In this document: in pieces, positions 1 to 6,753 of the stretch
Layout of the letters: each line of letters opens with the position of its first letter
How positions within the stretch are numbered: the stretch's first letter is position 1
Assembly: GCA_944321145.1 (NCBI GenBank)
Contig: CALUKF010000018.1
Location: 1-49,879, forward strand
Direction: 5' to 3'
Length of the DNA: 49,879 nt
Source of the DNA: an uncultured Odoribacter sp.
Lineage (GTDB): Bacteria > Bacteroidota > Bacteroidia > Bacteroidales > Marinifilaceae
Notes under the pieces: model-generated
Databases searched by the model: none
The model's input: only the letters and a program-made list of their open reading frames with translations
What the model was told of the DNA's origin: nothing
Translations under genes and position numbers: made by a program

Positions 1-1352
1 TCATGTACGTAATTGATGGAAGCATAATATTGCACCAACTCGGAACCGCCCCGCACGTTGATGCCTGCCCGGTGGTTAATGGAATAATTCTTGAAAAGGA
101 TGTCGAACCAGTCATTGTTGGGATACACCCAGGATGGATAGTTCGGGCTGCCCGTGCGCTCGATTTTGGTCAGGGAATAAACCGGTTGGGCGTTGGGGTT
201 GCGTGCCAACAAAGCCTCGTTGTACATCCGCATGTAGGTCTGCGGGTCTACGACATCGATTTCCCGGGTCGGCATGGAGGCAACCGCTTCATAGCGAACA
301 GAAGTGTAGACGCTTCCCTCTTCCCCTTTCTTGGTGGTGACGAGGATGACTCCGTTGGCTCCCCGCGCGCCGTACATGGCGGTGGCAGAAGCGTCTTTCA
401 ATACAGAGAAACTCTCGATGTCCTCCGGCACCATGCGGGAAAAGTCGAGCATGGAGGTTTCTACTCCATCGACGAGGATCAACGGGGTGGAGATTCCCTG
501 GGAGGAAGTGATTCCCCGGATGTAGAACTTGGTGTTCATCTCCTCCTCGGTCAAGGCACCGGGAATACCGCCCGTCTGCCAGCCGATGATGCCGGCGATT
601 TTACCTGTCAACGAGGAGGTGAGGTCGGATGAAGACGATTTCAAGTCCATCGGGCGGATGGTGGTGATGGCAGAAACGACGCTTTCCTTTTTCTGGGTAC
701 CGAAGGCCACGACCTGCACTTCCTCGAGGTTCTCCGCTGTCGGATTGAGTTGCAGGTTTATCGTCGTCTTGCCTTTGATGGGAATCACCTCTTCTTTATA
801 CCCCACAAACGAAAACACCAGCACGTCATCCGGCTTCGCGTTAATGGTGTACCGCCCATCTGCATCCGTAGCCACACCCATCGAAGTGCCGTGAATCACG
901 ATGGTCGCCCCCGGCAGCGGGTTGCCGTTCTCATCCACCACGCGCCCTTTGACCGGCACCAAGTTCACCTGTGGCAAATCCTGCTCCTTTTGAGCTTCCC
1001 GCCAGATGACAATCGTTGTCCCCTCAAAGCGGTACTTGAAAGGTTTGTCCTTCAGCAACTGCGCCAATGCCTCGTTCACCGTCACATTCTCCACCTGCAC
1101 CGTCACGGGGTTAATCGTTTGCAACTGCGTGCGGTTGTAGACGAAACCCATGCCGGTCTGGCGGTTAATCTCCGAGAACACGTCTTCCACTTTAGCGTTC
1201 ACGAAATCAAGCGTCACTTTCTGGTCTTGGGCAAAAACTTTGCCGGGCTGGAAGCAGACCAAGAAGAGCAACATGAACCACGAGACTTTCCTTTTTACTT
1301 TTTTTAGCCGGAAAATCCCATCAGAAAAACTCTCATGCGAATTTTTTTCCAT
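1..1352 (-). CDS. SusC/RagA family TonB-dependent outer-membrane receptor, C-terminally cut by window edge
   Basis: About 450 N-terminal residues of a SusC-type receptor, which imports a ligand across the outer membrane using TonB energy. A signal peptide (hydrophobic run WFMLLFLVCF, cleavage after VFA-Q) is followed by an STN secretin/TonB N-terminal domain (roughly residues 50-115), a carboxypeptidase-regulatory-like beta domain (about 135-210, GRVVDENGNPLPGA), and the plug domain (PLILVDGV, then AMYGARGANGVILVTTKKG). The STN domain is the part known in this family to signal to a FecR anti-sigma factor, which fits the FecR and ECF genes directly upstream on the same strand. Start chosen at the ATG at 1352, just before the signal peptide; it lies 84 bases after the FecR stop. 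The frame stays open to base 1, so the barrel is missing only because of the window edge. Substrate unknown. Confidence 0.95.
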   Translation of the reverse strand, partial: MEKNSHESFSDGIFRLKKVKRKVSWFMLLFLVCFQPGKVFAQDQKVTLDFVNAKVEDVFSEINRQTGMGFVYNRTQLQTINPVTVQVENVTVNEALAQLLKDKPFKYRFEGTTIVIWREAQKEQDLPQVNLVPVKGRVVDENGNPLPGATIVIHGTSMGVATDADGRYTINAKPDDVLVFSFVGYKEEVIPIKGKTTINLQLNPTAENLEEVQVVAFGTQKKESVVSAITTIRPMDLKSSSSDLTSSLTGKIAGIIGWQTGGIPGALTEEEMNTKFYIRGITSSQGISTPLILVDGVETSMLDFSRMVPEDIESFSVLKDASATAMYGARGANGVILVTTKKGEEGSVYTSVRYEAVASMPTREIDVVDPQTYMRMYNEALLARNPNAQPVYSLTKIERTGSPNYPSWVYPNNDWFDILFKNYSINHRAGINVRGGSELVQYYASINYVH

Positions 1353-1378
1353 ACTTTTGTATTTAAAATTGAACAATG

Positions 1379-1396
1379 GGATGCATCAAGGCATCC
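1379..1396. other. Short hairpin between fecR and susC
   Basis: A 6-bp inverted repeat (GGATGC / GCATCC) with a 6-base loop lies in the 84-base gap between the FecR stop and the SusC start. There is no T-tract, so it does not look like a terminator. It may tune readthrough or mRNA stability between regulator and receptor, which is inference. Confidence 0.3.
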
Positions 1397-1436
1397 GTTA
1401 ACTAATCCGGAAGTTGCCGCTAACAATTTCCGGTTT

Positions 1437-2579
1437 TTATTTTACTACGACCGTGTTGCCTTTCAACTCAAAACGGACAGTCGCCGTCCCCTCAATCAAA
1501 TGCAAAATGTCCCCTACGTTATTCACTTGCGGAATAATCCCGTCAAAGACTTGGGATTTTACCTCCTCATTGGCATAGAATACATTCAGGTCATACCACC
1601 GCGACAAGCGTCCCATGATTTGCTCAATGGTCTCGTTGTTAAAGGCAAAAGTGCCATCCTTCCATGCCGTGTAGAGCCGGGTGTTCACTGCCTGCACTTC
1701 TATTTTTTGCGCCTCCGCATGGTATTTCCCCATTTCGCCGGGGTGCAGGAAGATTTCTTCGCTGCTGCGGGCTTGCATGCCGACTTTGCCATTCACCAAC
1801 ACGGTGCGAAGGGGTTCTCCCTCGTAGGCTGTCACATTGAATTCCGTGCCGTAAACCCGTACGTCCATGCCATCGCTGGAGACAATAAAAGGACGCGTGG
1901 TGTCGCGCTGCACGTCGAAATAGGCTTCGCCGGAGAGGTAGACTTTCCGTTCATTCCCGGCGAATTGCACCGGGTAGCGCAGTTGGCTGACGGAATTCAG
2001 CCAGACACGGGTGCCGTCGGAAAGTTCCAATTCATACAAGCCGCCCACCGGGATGACAAGGGTATTGAATATTTCCGCCGCTTCCTCGCCCTTGACCTGC
2101 GCATAGCGGTAGCTCAGTTTCTGAAGGGAATCCTTCACAATGCCTGTCTCCGCCTCGTTCTCCACTTGCAAGGCTCCTGCGCCCAACGTGATGGTCTCGC
2201 CCGTGGAAAGGATCAACTCGGCTTGCTGCCTTGCCGGCGCATGGTATGCCAACGTCCGGTCTCCCGTCCGGGAAGTGCCGAGAGCCGTCAAAAGGTAGAG
2301 GCTGACGGAAAAGATAAGCAATACGGACGCCGCAGCCGCAAACCAATAAATCCGCCGCCGGGGCGTTTTCCGGATTTTGCGCATCAGGCGCGCCTTCTCG
2401 CTTTGCTTGAGCCGGCTGAAATCGGCAGGCGAATATGCCTCCCGCAATAGGGCAATGGTTTTCAGCAACTCCACGTGCTCTGCGTCGCGCAACCATTCCT
2501 CCACGCTCGCCTTGTCCGGCTTCTCGCCGTCGGAAAGGAGCGTCAGGGCAAATTCTATGTCGTCAAATTCGTGCTTCAT
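1437..2579 (-). CDS. FecR family anti-sigma factor
   Basis: A 380-residue FecR protein: a single-pass inner-membrane anti-sigma regulator that holds an ECF sigma factor inactive and relays a signal from the STN domain of its TonB-dependent receptor. An N-terminal cytoplasmic part of about 80 residues is followed by one membrane segment (IYWFAAAASVLLIFSVSLYLL, near residues 83-104). The periplasmic FecR domain has the typical ELSDGTRVWLNSVSQLRYP and FAGNERKVYLSGEAYFDV blocks, and a C-terminal DUF4974 region ends in NTVVVK. Start chosen at the ATG at 2579 (MKHEFDD); an in-frame GTG at 2597 would add six residues. It sits between an ECF sigma gene and a SusC gene, the standard Bacteroidota order, and should regulate that receptor. 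Confidence 0.93.
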   Translation of the reverse strand: MKHEFDDIEFALTLLSDGEKPDKASVEEWLRDAEHVELLKTIALLREAYSPADFSRLKQSEKARLMRKIRKTPRRRIYWFAAAASVLLIFSVSLYLLTALGTSRTGDRTLAYHAPARQQAELILSTGETITLGAGALQVENEAETGIVKDSLQKLSYRYAQVKGEEAAEIFNTLVIPVGGLYELELSDGTRVWLNSVSQLRYPVQFAGNERKVYLSGEAYFDVQRDTTRPFIVSSDGMDVRVYGTEFNVTAYEGEPLRTVLVNGKVGMQARSSEEIFLHPGEMGKYHAEAQKIEVQAVNTRLYTAWKDGTFAFNNETIEQIMGRLSRWYDLNVFYANEEVKSQVFDGIIPQVNNVGDILHLIEGTATVRFELKGNTVVVK

Positions 2580-2645
2580 CGTTTTTCTGATTTGCACCTA
2601 ATACACGCACCCCCCGAAAATGGGTGACAAGAAAATCCGACTTTT

Positions 2646-3182
2646 TTACGATTTTGTAGAATAAGCTATGTAGAGGAAGAGTATTTTCTTTTCGTCCAAA
2701 TTGTCGCGCAAGTACTTTAACGCCCTCGCCAAGTGGGTTTTGACGGTGTTCACGCTGATACCCAATTCATCGGCGACCTCTTTGTATTTTTTGTTTTGGA
2801 TGACGCATTTTTCCAGGATCGCCCGTTGCTGCGGCGGCAATTCCTTGAGCTTCTCATCCAAGGCTGCAAAGAGTTTTTCGCGGTTCTCGACAGGTTCGTC
2901 CTCTTGCAAAAGGTAATGGCTCAAAGGCTCTTCGTTGTCGGCAACCACTTTCCGGTGGCGCAAATAATTCAAAGCATAATTCTGGGCAATGGCAAAGAGG
3001 TAAGATTTCACAGACAGCGACTTGTCCAACTTCCGGCGATTGTTCCACAACGTCAGGAAAGCATCCTGCACAATGTCCTTCGCCGCCTCCTCATCCCCCA
3101 CGTATGAACACACGAAAGCCATCAGCCGCTCAAACTGCGTCTCAAACAAGTGCTCAAAATATTTGTCGTTGAACTCTTCCAT
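2646..3182 (-). CDS. ECF RNA polymerase sigma-70 factor
   Basis: A 178-residue ECF sigma factor. Region 2 is seen in DEEAAKDIVQDAFLTLWNN and SVKSYLFAIAQNYALNYLR. Region 4 is seen in LPPQQRAILEKCVIQNKKYKEVA followed by the helix-turn-helix ELGISVNTVKTHLARALKYLR. Start chosen at the ATG at 3182 (MEEFNDKYF); a TTG four codons upstream is a weaker choice. It is the first gene of a sigma, FecR, SusC unit and has its own consensus promoter upstream (3206-3238). It most likely directs transcription of the SusC system cut by the left edge. Confidence 0.95.
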   Translation of the reverse strand: MEEFNDKYFEHLFETQFERLMAFVCSYVGDEEAAKDIVQDAFLTLWNNRRKLDKSLSVKSYLFAIAQNYALNYLRHRKVVADNEEPLSHYLLQEDEPVENREKLFAALDEKLKELPPQQRAILEKCVIQNKKYKEVADELGISVNTVKTHLARALKYLRDNLDEKKILFLYIAYSTKS

Positions 3183-3205
3183 GCGTGTAAACAAATTATT
3201 CGGCG

Positions 3206-3238
3206 CAAATGTAATCTTTTTTTATGAAAACCCAAAAA
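3206..3238 (-). promoter_or_regulatory. Bacteroidetes-type promoter for the ECF sigma gene
   Basis: Reading the minus strand, TTTG (3236-3233) is followed by 19 bases and then TACATTTG (3213-3206), a full match to the Bacteroidota housekeeping consensus TTTG-N19-TAnnTTTG. It lies about 24 bases upstream of the chosen ATG. This suggests the sigma gene is transcribed from a housekeeping promoter. Confidence 0.75.
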
Positions 3239-3289
3239 TACCCGAAGCCCGGATAACGCTCGCGGCAAGAAAATGCGTTGATTCAAAAT

Positions 3290-3324
3290 GGGGCTGTGCC
3301 CAAATGCTTTTTTCACACAGCCCC
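3290..3324 (-). terminator. Hairpin terminator after the DUF6266 cassette
   Basis: A 9-bp perfect inverted repeat (GGGGCTGTG at 3290-3298, CACAGCCCC at 3316-3324) lies between the stop of the second DUF6266 gene (3371) and the promoter of the next unit. The minus-strand T-tract after the stem is weak (ATTTTG). A hairpin with the same GGGGCTGTG arm recurs at 37181-37216, where it clearly acts between convergent genes. Confidence 0.55.
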
Positions 3325-3370
3325 TTTCGTTCATCGTTAATCCTTCATCGTTCATCGATTCTTGAATGCA

Positions 3371-4006
3371 TCATGCCGTCGTGATTTCGACAGAAACCGT
3401 TGCCGACGTACGCTTGCTGGCTGCCGATGAGGCAAAGGCATAGCCATGCACGCTCTCAGGCGCCCAATCGGCAGGCAGCTCAATGCTGGTGGCAAACTCC
3501 TCGCCCCGTTCTCCCATCTCCAACAACATGGTCTCGCCCGTCACCTCTTCAAACAGGACCCCATAGATTTGGTCATCCAGTTTGGCAGTACCCCACGCCT
3601 CCTGCATCGTTCGGTTGATAGACAAACTGCTACCTGTCAAAGACATCGTCACAATCGGACGTTTCAACTTCTTGGCAGCAGAACACGCCAGCAGGCTGTA
3701 ATCCATCGACGCCACAAACTCCTCATCGACCGTCACATTCGGCATATTCGCCCGCACAAAAGCATTCGCTGCCGAAAGGCGGGCATCACGGCTGGCAAAA
3801 CCCACCGCCGCCACATCCAGGAAGCCTGCTGACAATTCCGTCAGGAATTTCATTTTTGCCCGCTGGATGCGCTGCTTCTCTGTCCGCGGATTCCTCACCT
3901 TCGAAGGTTTCCGACGGGCAATGCGCTGCCCTTTGTTCTCATACATGGTGATGTTGTCTACTGAATTGCGTGCTCCGCCCATTAATACTGAATCAAAAAT
4001 TGCCAT
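3371..4006 (-). CDS. DUF6266 family protein (copy 2)
   Basis: A 211-residue protein of the DUF6266 type, known mainly from Bacteroidota and without an assigned function. The family-like N-terminus (SVLMGGARNSVDNITMY, then RRKPSKVRNPRTEKQRIQRAKM) carries a strongly basic stretch at residues 28-52. The rest looks like a beta-rich domain (IVTMSLTGSSLSI, IYGVLFEEV, SATVSVEITTA). No signal peptide or membrane segment. It lies 42 bases after the other DUF6266 gene (4049-4699), with which it shares layout but little close identity, and both follow a holin and an amidase. The basic N-terminus would fit nucleic acid binding, but that is only a suggestion. Start at the ATG at 4006 after an A/T-rich leader like those of its neighbours. 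Confidence 0.75.
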   Translation of the reverse strand: MAIFDSVLMGGARNSVDNITMYENKGQRIARRKPSKVRNPRTEKQRIQRAKMKFLTELSAGFLDVAAVGFASRDARLSAANAFVRANMPNVTVDEEFVASMDYSLLACSAAKKLKRPIVTMSLTGSSLSINRTMQEAWGTAKLDDQIYGVLFEEVTGETMLLEMGERGEEFATSIELPADWAPESVHGYAFASSAASKRTSATVSVEITTA

Positions 4007-4048
4007 AAGATTTAAATTTAAAAGTGAAACATTAAAAGTCTATTTTAT

Positions 4049-4699
4049 TTATTCCCAATTGATTTTGGCATACCACGAAGGGGTAAACCGGTCACCGGCA
4101 GCCGCTTCCCAATAGCAATAGAGGTGAACCGGCAGCCCTTCCTCCGGGGCAAGCGGGATAACCGCTTGCCCGTCGCCGCGGCAAACGTCCAGATTGTCCC
4201 GCACGACCGTCCGGAACGAGCCGTCGCCATCCATCAGCAGGACATGCAGGCGGTCGTCTTTTGCTCCCATGAGCTTGTCCTTGCGGGTTTCCCAATGCAA
4301 CGTCAATTCGTGCCCTCCGCTGACCGCCATGCAAATGCCCAATGGCAGGCGCAATTCGCCCTCGCTCATTTTCACCCGGCTGTAATCGGCAATGATTTCA
4401 TCTTTGCTGAATGCCGCATAGTTTTGGCTTACAAATGCATTGTAACCCGTCTGCCCCGGACGTTTGAGGGCTTTTTTCCAAGCCTGCGGCACGCTTGTGC
4501 CCTGCAAAGCGCGGTAAAGCGAAACCAGGTAACGCAAGCGGTTTTGCCCAATGCGTTGCGCAGCCGTATAAGAATCCACACTTCTTTTCTTTGTGCTTGC
4601 CCGCCGGATGCAGGGCACCCCGAGGCGGTTGTAGAGAACGTAGTCTCCCACTTTGCCGGTCGCCACCACGCCGGCGATAATTGATTTGATTTCTTTCAT
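4049..4699 (-). CDS. DUF6266 family protein (copy 1)
   Basis: A 216-residue DUF6266-type protein. The N-terminus (SIIAGVVATGKVGDYVLYNRLGVPCIRRASTKKRS) has the same plan as copy 2: a glycine-rich opening followed by a basic patch and a helix rich in arginine (AAQRIGQNRLRYLVSLYRALQ). The C-terminal half is beta-like (HELTLHWE, DRLHVLLMDGDGSF, VHLYCYWEA). Start chosen at the ATG at 4699; a TTG two codons upstream is possible. It sits downstream of the amidase gene across a 192-base gap that holds a long inverted repeat (4753-4868), so it may be transcribed separately. Function unknown. Confidence 0.75.
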   Translation of the reverse strand: MKEIKSIIAGVVATGKVGDYVLYNRLGVPCIRRASTKKRSVDSYTAAQRIGQNRLRYLVSLYRALQGTSVPQAWKKALKRPGQTGYNAFVSQNYAAFSKDEIIADYSRVKMSEGELRLPLGICMAVSGGHELTLHWETRKDKLMGAKDDRLHVLLMDGDGSFRTVVRDNLDVCRGDGQAVIPLAPEEGLPVHLYCYWEAAAGDRFTPSWYAKINWE

Positions 4700-4752
4700 G
4701 GTCAATGATTAAAAAATTATACTACTCTTGTTTTTCTCCGACAGTACGCTAT

Positions 4753-4868
4753 GGATTCGCTTGCTGTCTTCCGTACCCTCCGCGCATTCGCGCCGTTTAT
4801 TTAACGTTTGCCGACGTGGAGGGAACGCGCCGGGAACGTGGGGAATTCGGCGCAAAGCAAGCGAATCC
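4753..4868. repeat. Long-range 13-bp inverted repeat between amidase and DUF6266 genes
   Basis: GGATTCGCTTGCT (4753-4765) and its exact reverse complement (4856-4868) are separated by 90 bases that also contain partly complementary GC-rich blocks (around 4776-4792 and 4815-4853). It fills most of a 192-base gap with no gene. It could be a structured RNA element, an attenuator or a folded transcript end; there is no T-tract directly after the outer arm on either strand. Confidence 0.55.
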
Positions 4869-4891
4869 CCGGCGTTGCCCGGACGTTGTGC

Positions 4892-5506
4892 CTACGCGGC
4901 TTCACCGCCTCCTCCCGGCTGGCGCAATTCGCCCACCATCTCCCGGAAGCTTTCCCAAGGGAAAGCGAGACCGGGGTCTTGTTTGCGGGTGGTGATGTCG
5001 GAATGCCCCACCAGGTGGCAAATCGGGTAATGCTTCACGAGCAACTGGCAAATCCTTGCCGCCACGCGCAATTGCAAAGGCGTATAAGCATGCCAATAGG
5101 TGATACCCTCCTTCCCCACAACCACACAAACTTCCGAGGAAGGGATTTCCGTGCCAAACCAAGTGAACCAACGGTCGTCCCGCCGGGTAAGCCGTCCGGC
5201 ATTTGCCAACTCTATGCCAATGGAAAAGGCGTTTACATTCGTCCTGCCCTCCAAGGCACTCACGCCGGCATGCCATGCCCTCGTGTTGAAAGGCACAAGC
5301 TGGAAAACCTGCCCGTCACGGGCGACAACCACATGCGCCGAGGCTTTCGTTGCCGGATCGGCAAGGTAGAGGGCGCTGCTCCGCGCATCCCCGCCCCCGG
5401 TGTAGTGCATCACAATCGTGTCAGGAGCCGCAAGTTGCGTCCGGTTCTTGTCACACGCCACGCGAGTGACGTTCGGACTGACTAATACATGAGATAAAAT
5501 TTGCAT
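4892..5506 (-). CDS. N-acetylmuramoyl-L-alanine amidase (Amidase_2 family)
   Basis: A 204-residue amidase of the AmpD/T7-lysozyme-like Amidase_2 family, which cleaves the bond between N-acetylmuramic acid and L-alanine in peptidoglycan. The zinc ligands are visible: His34 in IVMHYTGGG, His168 in VGHSDITTRKQDPG, and Asp177 in the same block. The middle part (AHVVVARDGQVFQLV, TRAWHAGVS, SIGIELANAG) is typical. No signal peptide, so it would need a holin or lysis to reach the wall. Start chosen at the ATG at 5506 because its A/T-rich leader resembles that of the holin. An ATG at 5536 overlaps the holin stop (TGATG) and would add ten residues by translational coupling. Together with the holin it forms a lysis-type pair. 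Confidence 0.88.
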   Translation of the reverse strand: MQILSHVLVSPNVTRVACDKNRTQLAAPDTIVMHYTGGGDARSSALYLADPATKASAHVVVARDGQVFQLVPFNTRAWHAGVSALEGRTNVNAFSIGIELANAGRLTRRDDRWFTWFGTEIPSSEVCVVVGKEGITYWHAYTPLQLRVAARICQLLVKHYPICHLVGHSDITTRKQDPGLAFPWESFREMVGELRQPGGGGEAA

Positions 5507-5535
5507 CGTTCTTCTGTTTTTAAAATTCAACTTCA

Positions 5536-5904
5536 TCAGATTTTCTTTTTCCGGAGCAACCGGGGCAAAGTCTCCATGCCGCGCCCGAGGATATAACCGC
5601 CAAGCCCGATTTCCAGCAAATCCCAAAACCGGGAATTGTCTTCCAGCATCGGTAAGGGTACAAAGGCGCCCACAAGCACGACGGCGGCAAATACCAGCAT
5701 CACGAGCGGGCGCCAGGAACGTTGCAACCAATTGCCGCCCGCTTCGGCTGCCAGAATTTTCTCCTGCTTTTCCTGCCCTTCGGCTTCCCAGCGCAGAAGC
5801 ACTTCCGTCACCCGCGTCTGCAATTGTTGTTTCTCCCGGGCGGACAACGAGAGGGTCTCAATAATCCGCCCTACATCCTTCAATAGATTTGTTAAAATTC
5901 TCAT
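5536..5904 (-). CDS. 3-TM holin-like protein
   Basis: A 122-residue protein resembling the GTA/phage 3-TM holin family. An N-terminal amphipathic helix (residues 1-60, heptad-like, LLRWEAEGQEKQEKILAAEA) precedes the family hallmark NWLQRSWRPLVMLVFAAVV near residues 58-76. A second hydrophobic stretch (WDLLEIGLGGYILGRGM) and a basic tail (LLRKKKI) follow. Holins make inner-membrane lesions that let a cytoplasmic amidase reach peptidoglycan; the amidase directly downstream fits. A TATTTTTG promoter box lies 43 bases upstream (5947-5954). First gene of the cassette. Confidence 0.75.
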   Translation of the reverse strand: MRILTNLLKDVGRIIETLSLSAREKQQLQTRVTEVLLRWEAEGQEKQEKILAAEAGGNWLQRSWRPLVMLVFAAVVLVGAFVPLPMLEDNSRFWDLLEIGLGGYILGRGMETLPRLLRKKKI

Positions 5905-5946
5905 ACGTTTTTCGTTTTAAATTTGCTATTTTGTTCATGAACGATG

Positions 5947-5954
5947 CAAAAATA
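5947..5954 (-). promoter_or_regulatory. Promoter -7 box for the holin/amidase cassette
   Basis: TATTTTTG on the minus strand matches TAnnTTTG. No clear TTG at the usual 19-20 base spacing upstream, so the element is only half supported. Confidence 0.45.
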
Positions 5955-6254
5955 CCCCCTCCTTTTGCCGAACAGAGGATAGTTTAAAGTAAAAATTGAA
6001 ATTATTTTTACTTATTTTTACATTTATTTGTCAGACAAGCCGTTGCAAATGAATATTTTATATTTCATATTGAAAATCAGCGTTTTACAATAACATTCTC
6101 AACCACTGGGTATTGTAAAAACGATAAAAAGCCAAGCGGAAACAACTTTGTCGTGTTTTATTTTCCGCAGGCATGAAAGGGCAAGGAATAAAAATAAGCG
6201 GGATTTGGAAACCGCGATTTCCAAATCCCGTTCAAAATTTTCAAAAAAGAGAGA
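5955..6254. other. A/T-rich intergenic region
   Basis: The 350 bases between the holin and the next minus-strand gene hold the holin promoter box on the left and a strong terminator (6190-6230) on the right. Between them the sequence is A/T-rich with no convincing reading frame, RNA gene or repeat. Confidence 0.6.
6190..6230 (-). terminator. Rho-independent terminator of the 140-residue gene
   Basis: A perfect 13-bp stem (6199-6211 with 6218-6230, arm CGGGATTTGGAAA) with a 6-base loop is followed on the minus strand by CTTATTTTTATT. It lies 25 bases past the stop of the gene at 6255-6677. Confidence 0.85.
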
Positions 6255-6677
6255 TCATTTCATTTGGAATGCTTTATCAGGCAACTGCTCTAAAAAGGCA
6301 GTTACGTCATCTTTGTTCCACCCCTTGATTAAGCCATGTTCATTTATATCCAAATTGATATAATCTCCAAAACCATCTTCCAAAGGAGATAAAAAATCAG
6401 GGACATACCCCTCATAAATCGCTATTGCCTCACTATCTTTCCCCAAAAACTTAAGAGCACATTCGTCCCGCACCTTGAAATAGACATTTGCTTTCATACC
6501 AACAGGCCAATCAATGATTCGACCAGCCTCTTTATCAATCGCAACAGTCCAAGTGTCGTCCCGATAGCCATGCAACACCATGTGCCCCTCATTGTCATAA
6601 ACATTTGAGCCGAAGTCCTCAAAAGGACACCACGCCTCAAGTAAAATCATTTTCACATCATCAACTCTTTTTTCCAT
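6255..6677 (-). CDS. Hypothetical 140-residue cytoplasmic protein
   Basis: A 140-residue acidic protein I do not recognise. No signal peptide, membrane segment or known motif. It has alternating strand and loop patterns (MILLEAWCPFEDFGSNVYD, HMVLHGYRDDTWTVAID, KANVYFKVRDE) ending in a helix (KDDVTAFLEQLPDKAFQMK). Base composition is lower in G+C than its neighbours. It is a single-gene unit with its own promoter box (TATATTTG, 6702-6709), a perfect palindrome overlapping the promoter region (6711-6726) and its own terminator. Size, acidity and isolation would fit an orphan immunity or regulator-type protein, but nothing in the sequence shows that. Confidence 0.7.
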   Translation of the reverse strand: MEKRVDDVKMILLEAWCPFEDFGSNVYDNEGHMVLHGYRDDTWTVAIDKEAGRIIDWPVGMKANVYFKVRDECALKFLGKDSEAIAIYEGYVPDFLSPLEDGFGDYINLDINEHGLIKGWNKDDVTAFLEQLPDKAFQMK

Positions 6678-6701
6678 AACATCTAAATTTTATATTTGTC
6701 T

Positions 6702-6726
6702 CAAATATAGCTATTCTTAAGAATAG
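6702..6726 (-). promoter_or_regulatory. Promoter box with overlapping 16-bp palindromic operator candidate
   Basis: The minus-strand promoter box TATATTTG (6709-6702) is immediately preceded by the perfect palindrome CTATTCTTAAGAATAG (6711-6726), which fills the spacer where RNA polymerase would bind. A homodimeric repressor or activator site is the natural reading. The regulator is not identifiable here. Confidence 0.55.
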
Positions 6727-6753
6727 ACATTTGCAAAAACTGCAAATTAACAA

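Noticed and set aside
1335-2450. A 371-codon plus-strand frame opposite the first fecR gene
   Set aside because: No signal of its own; fecR on the other strand is clearly real by family motifs and operon position.
3371-5904. Considered as a prophage remnant
   Set aside because: Only lysis-type and DUF6266 genes are present, all intact, with no integrase, attachment repeats or structural genes, so a stand-alone cassette fits better.
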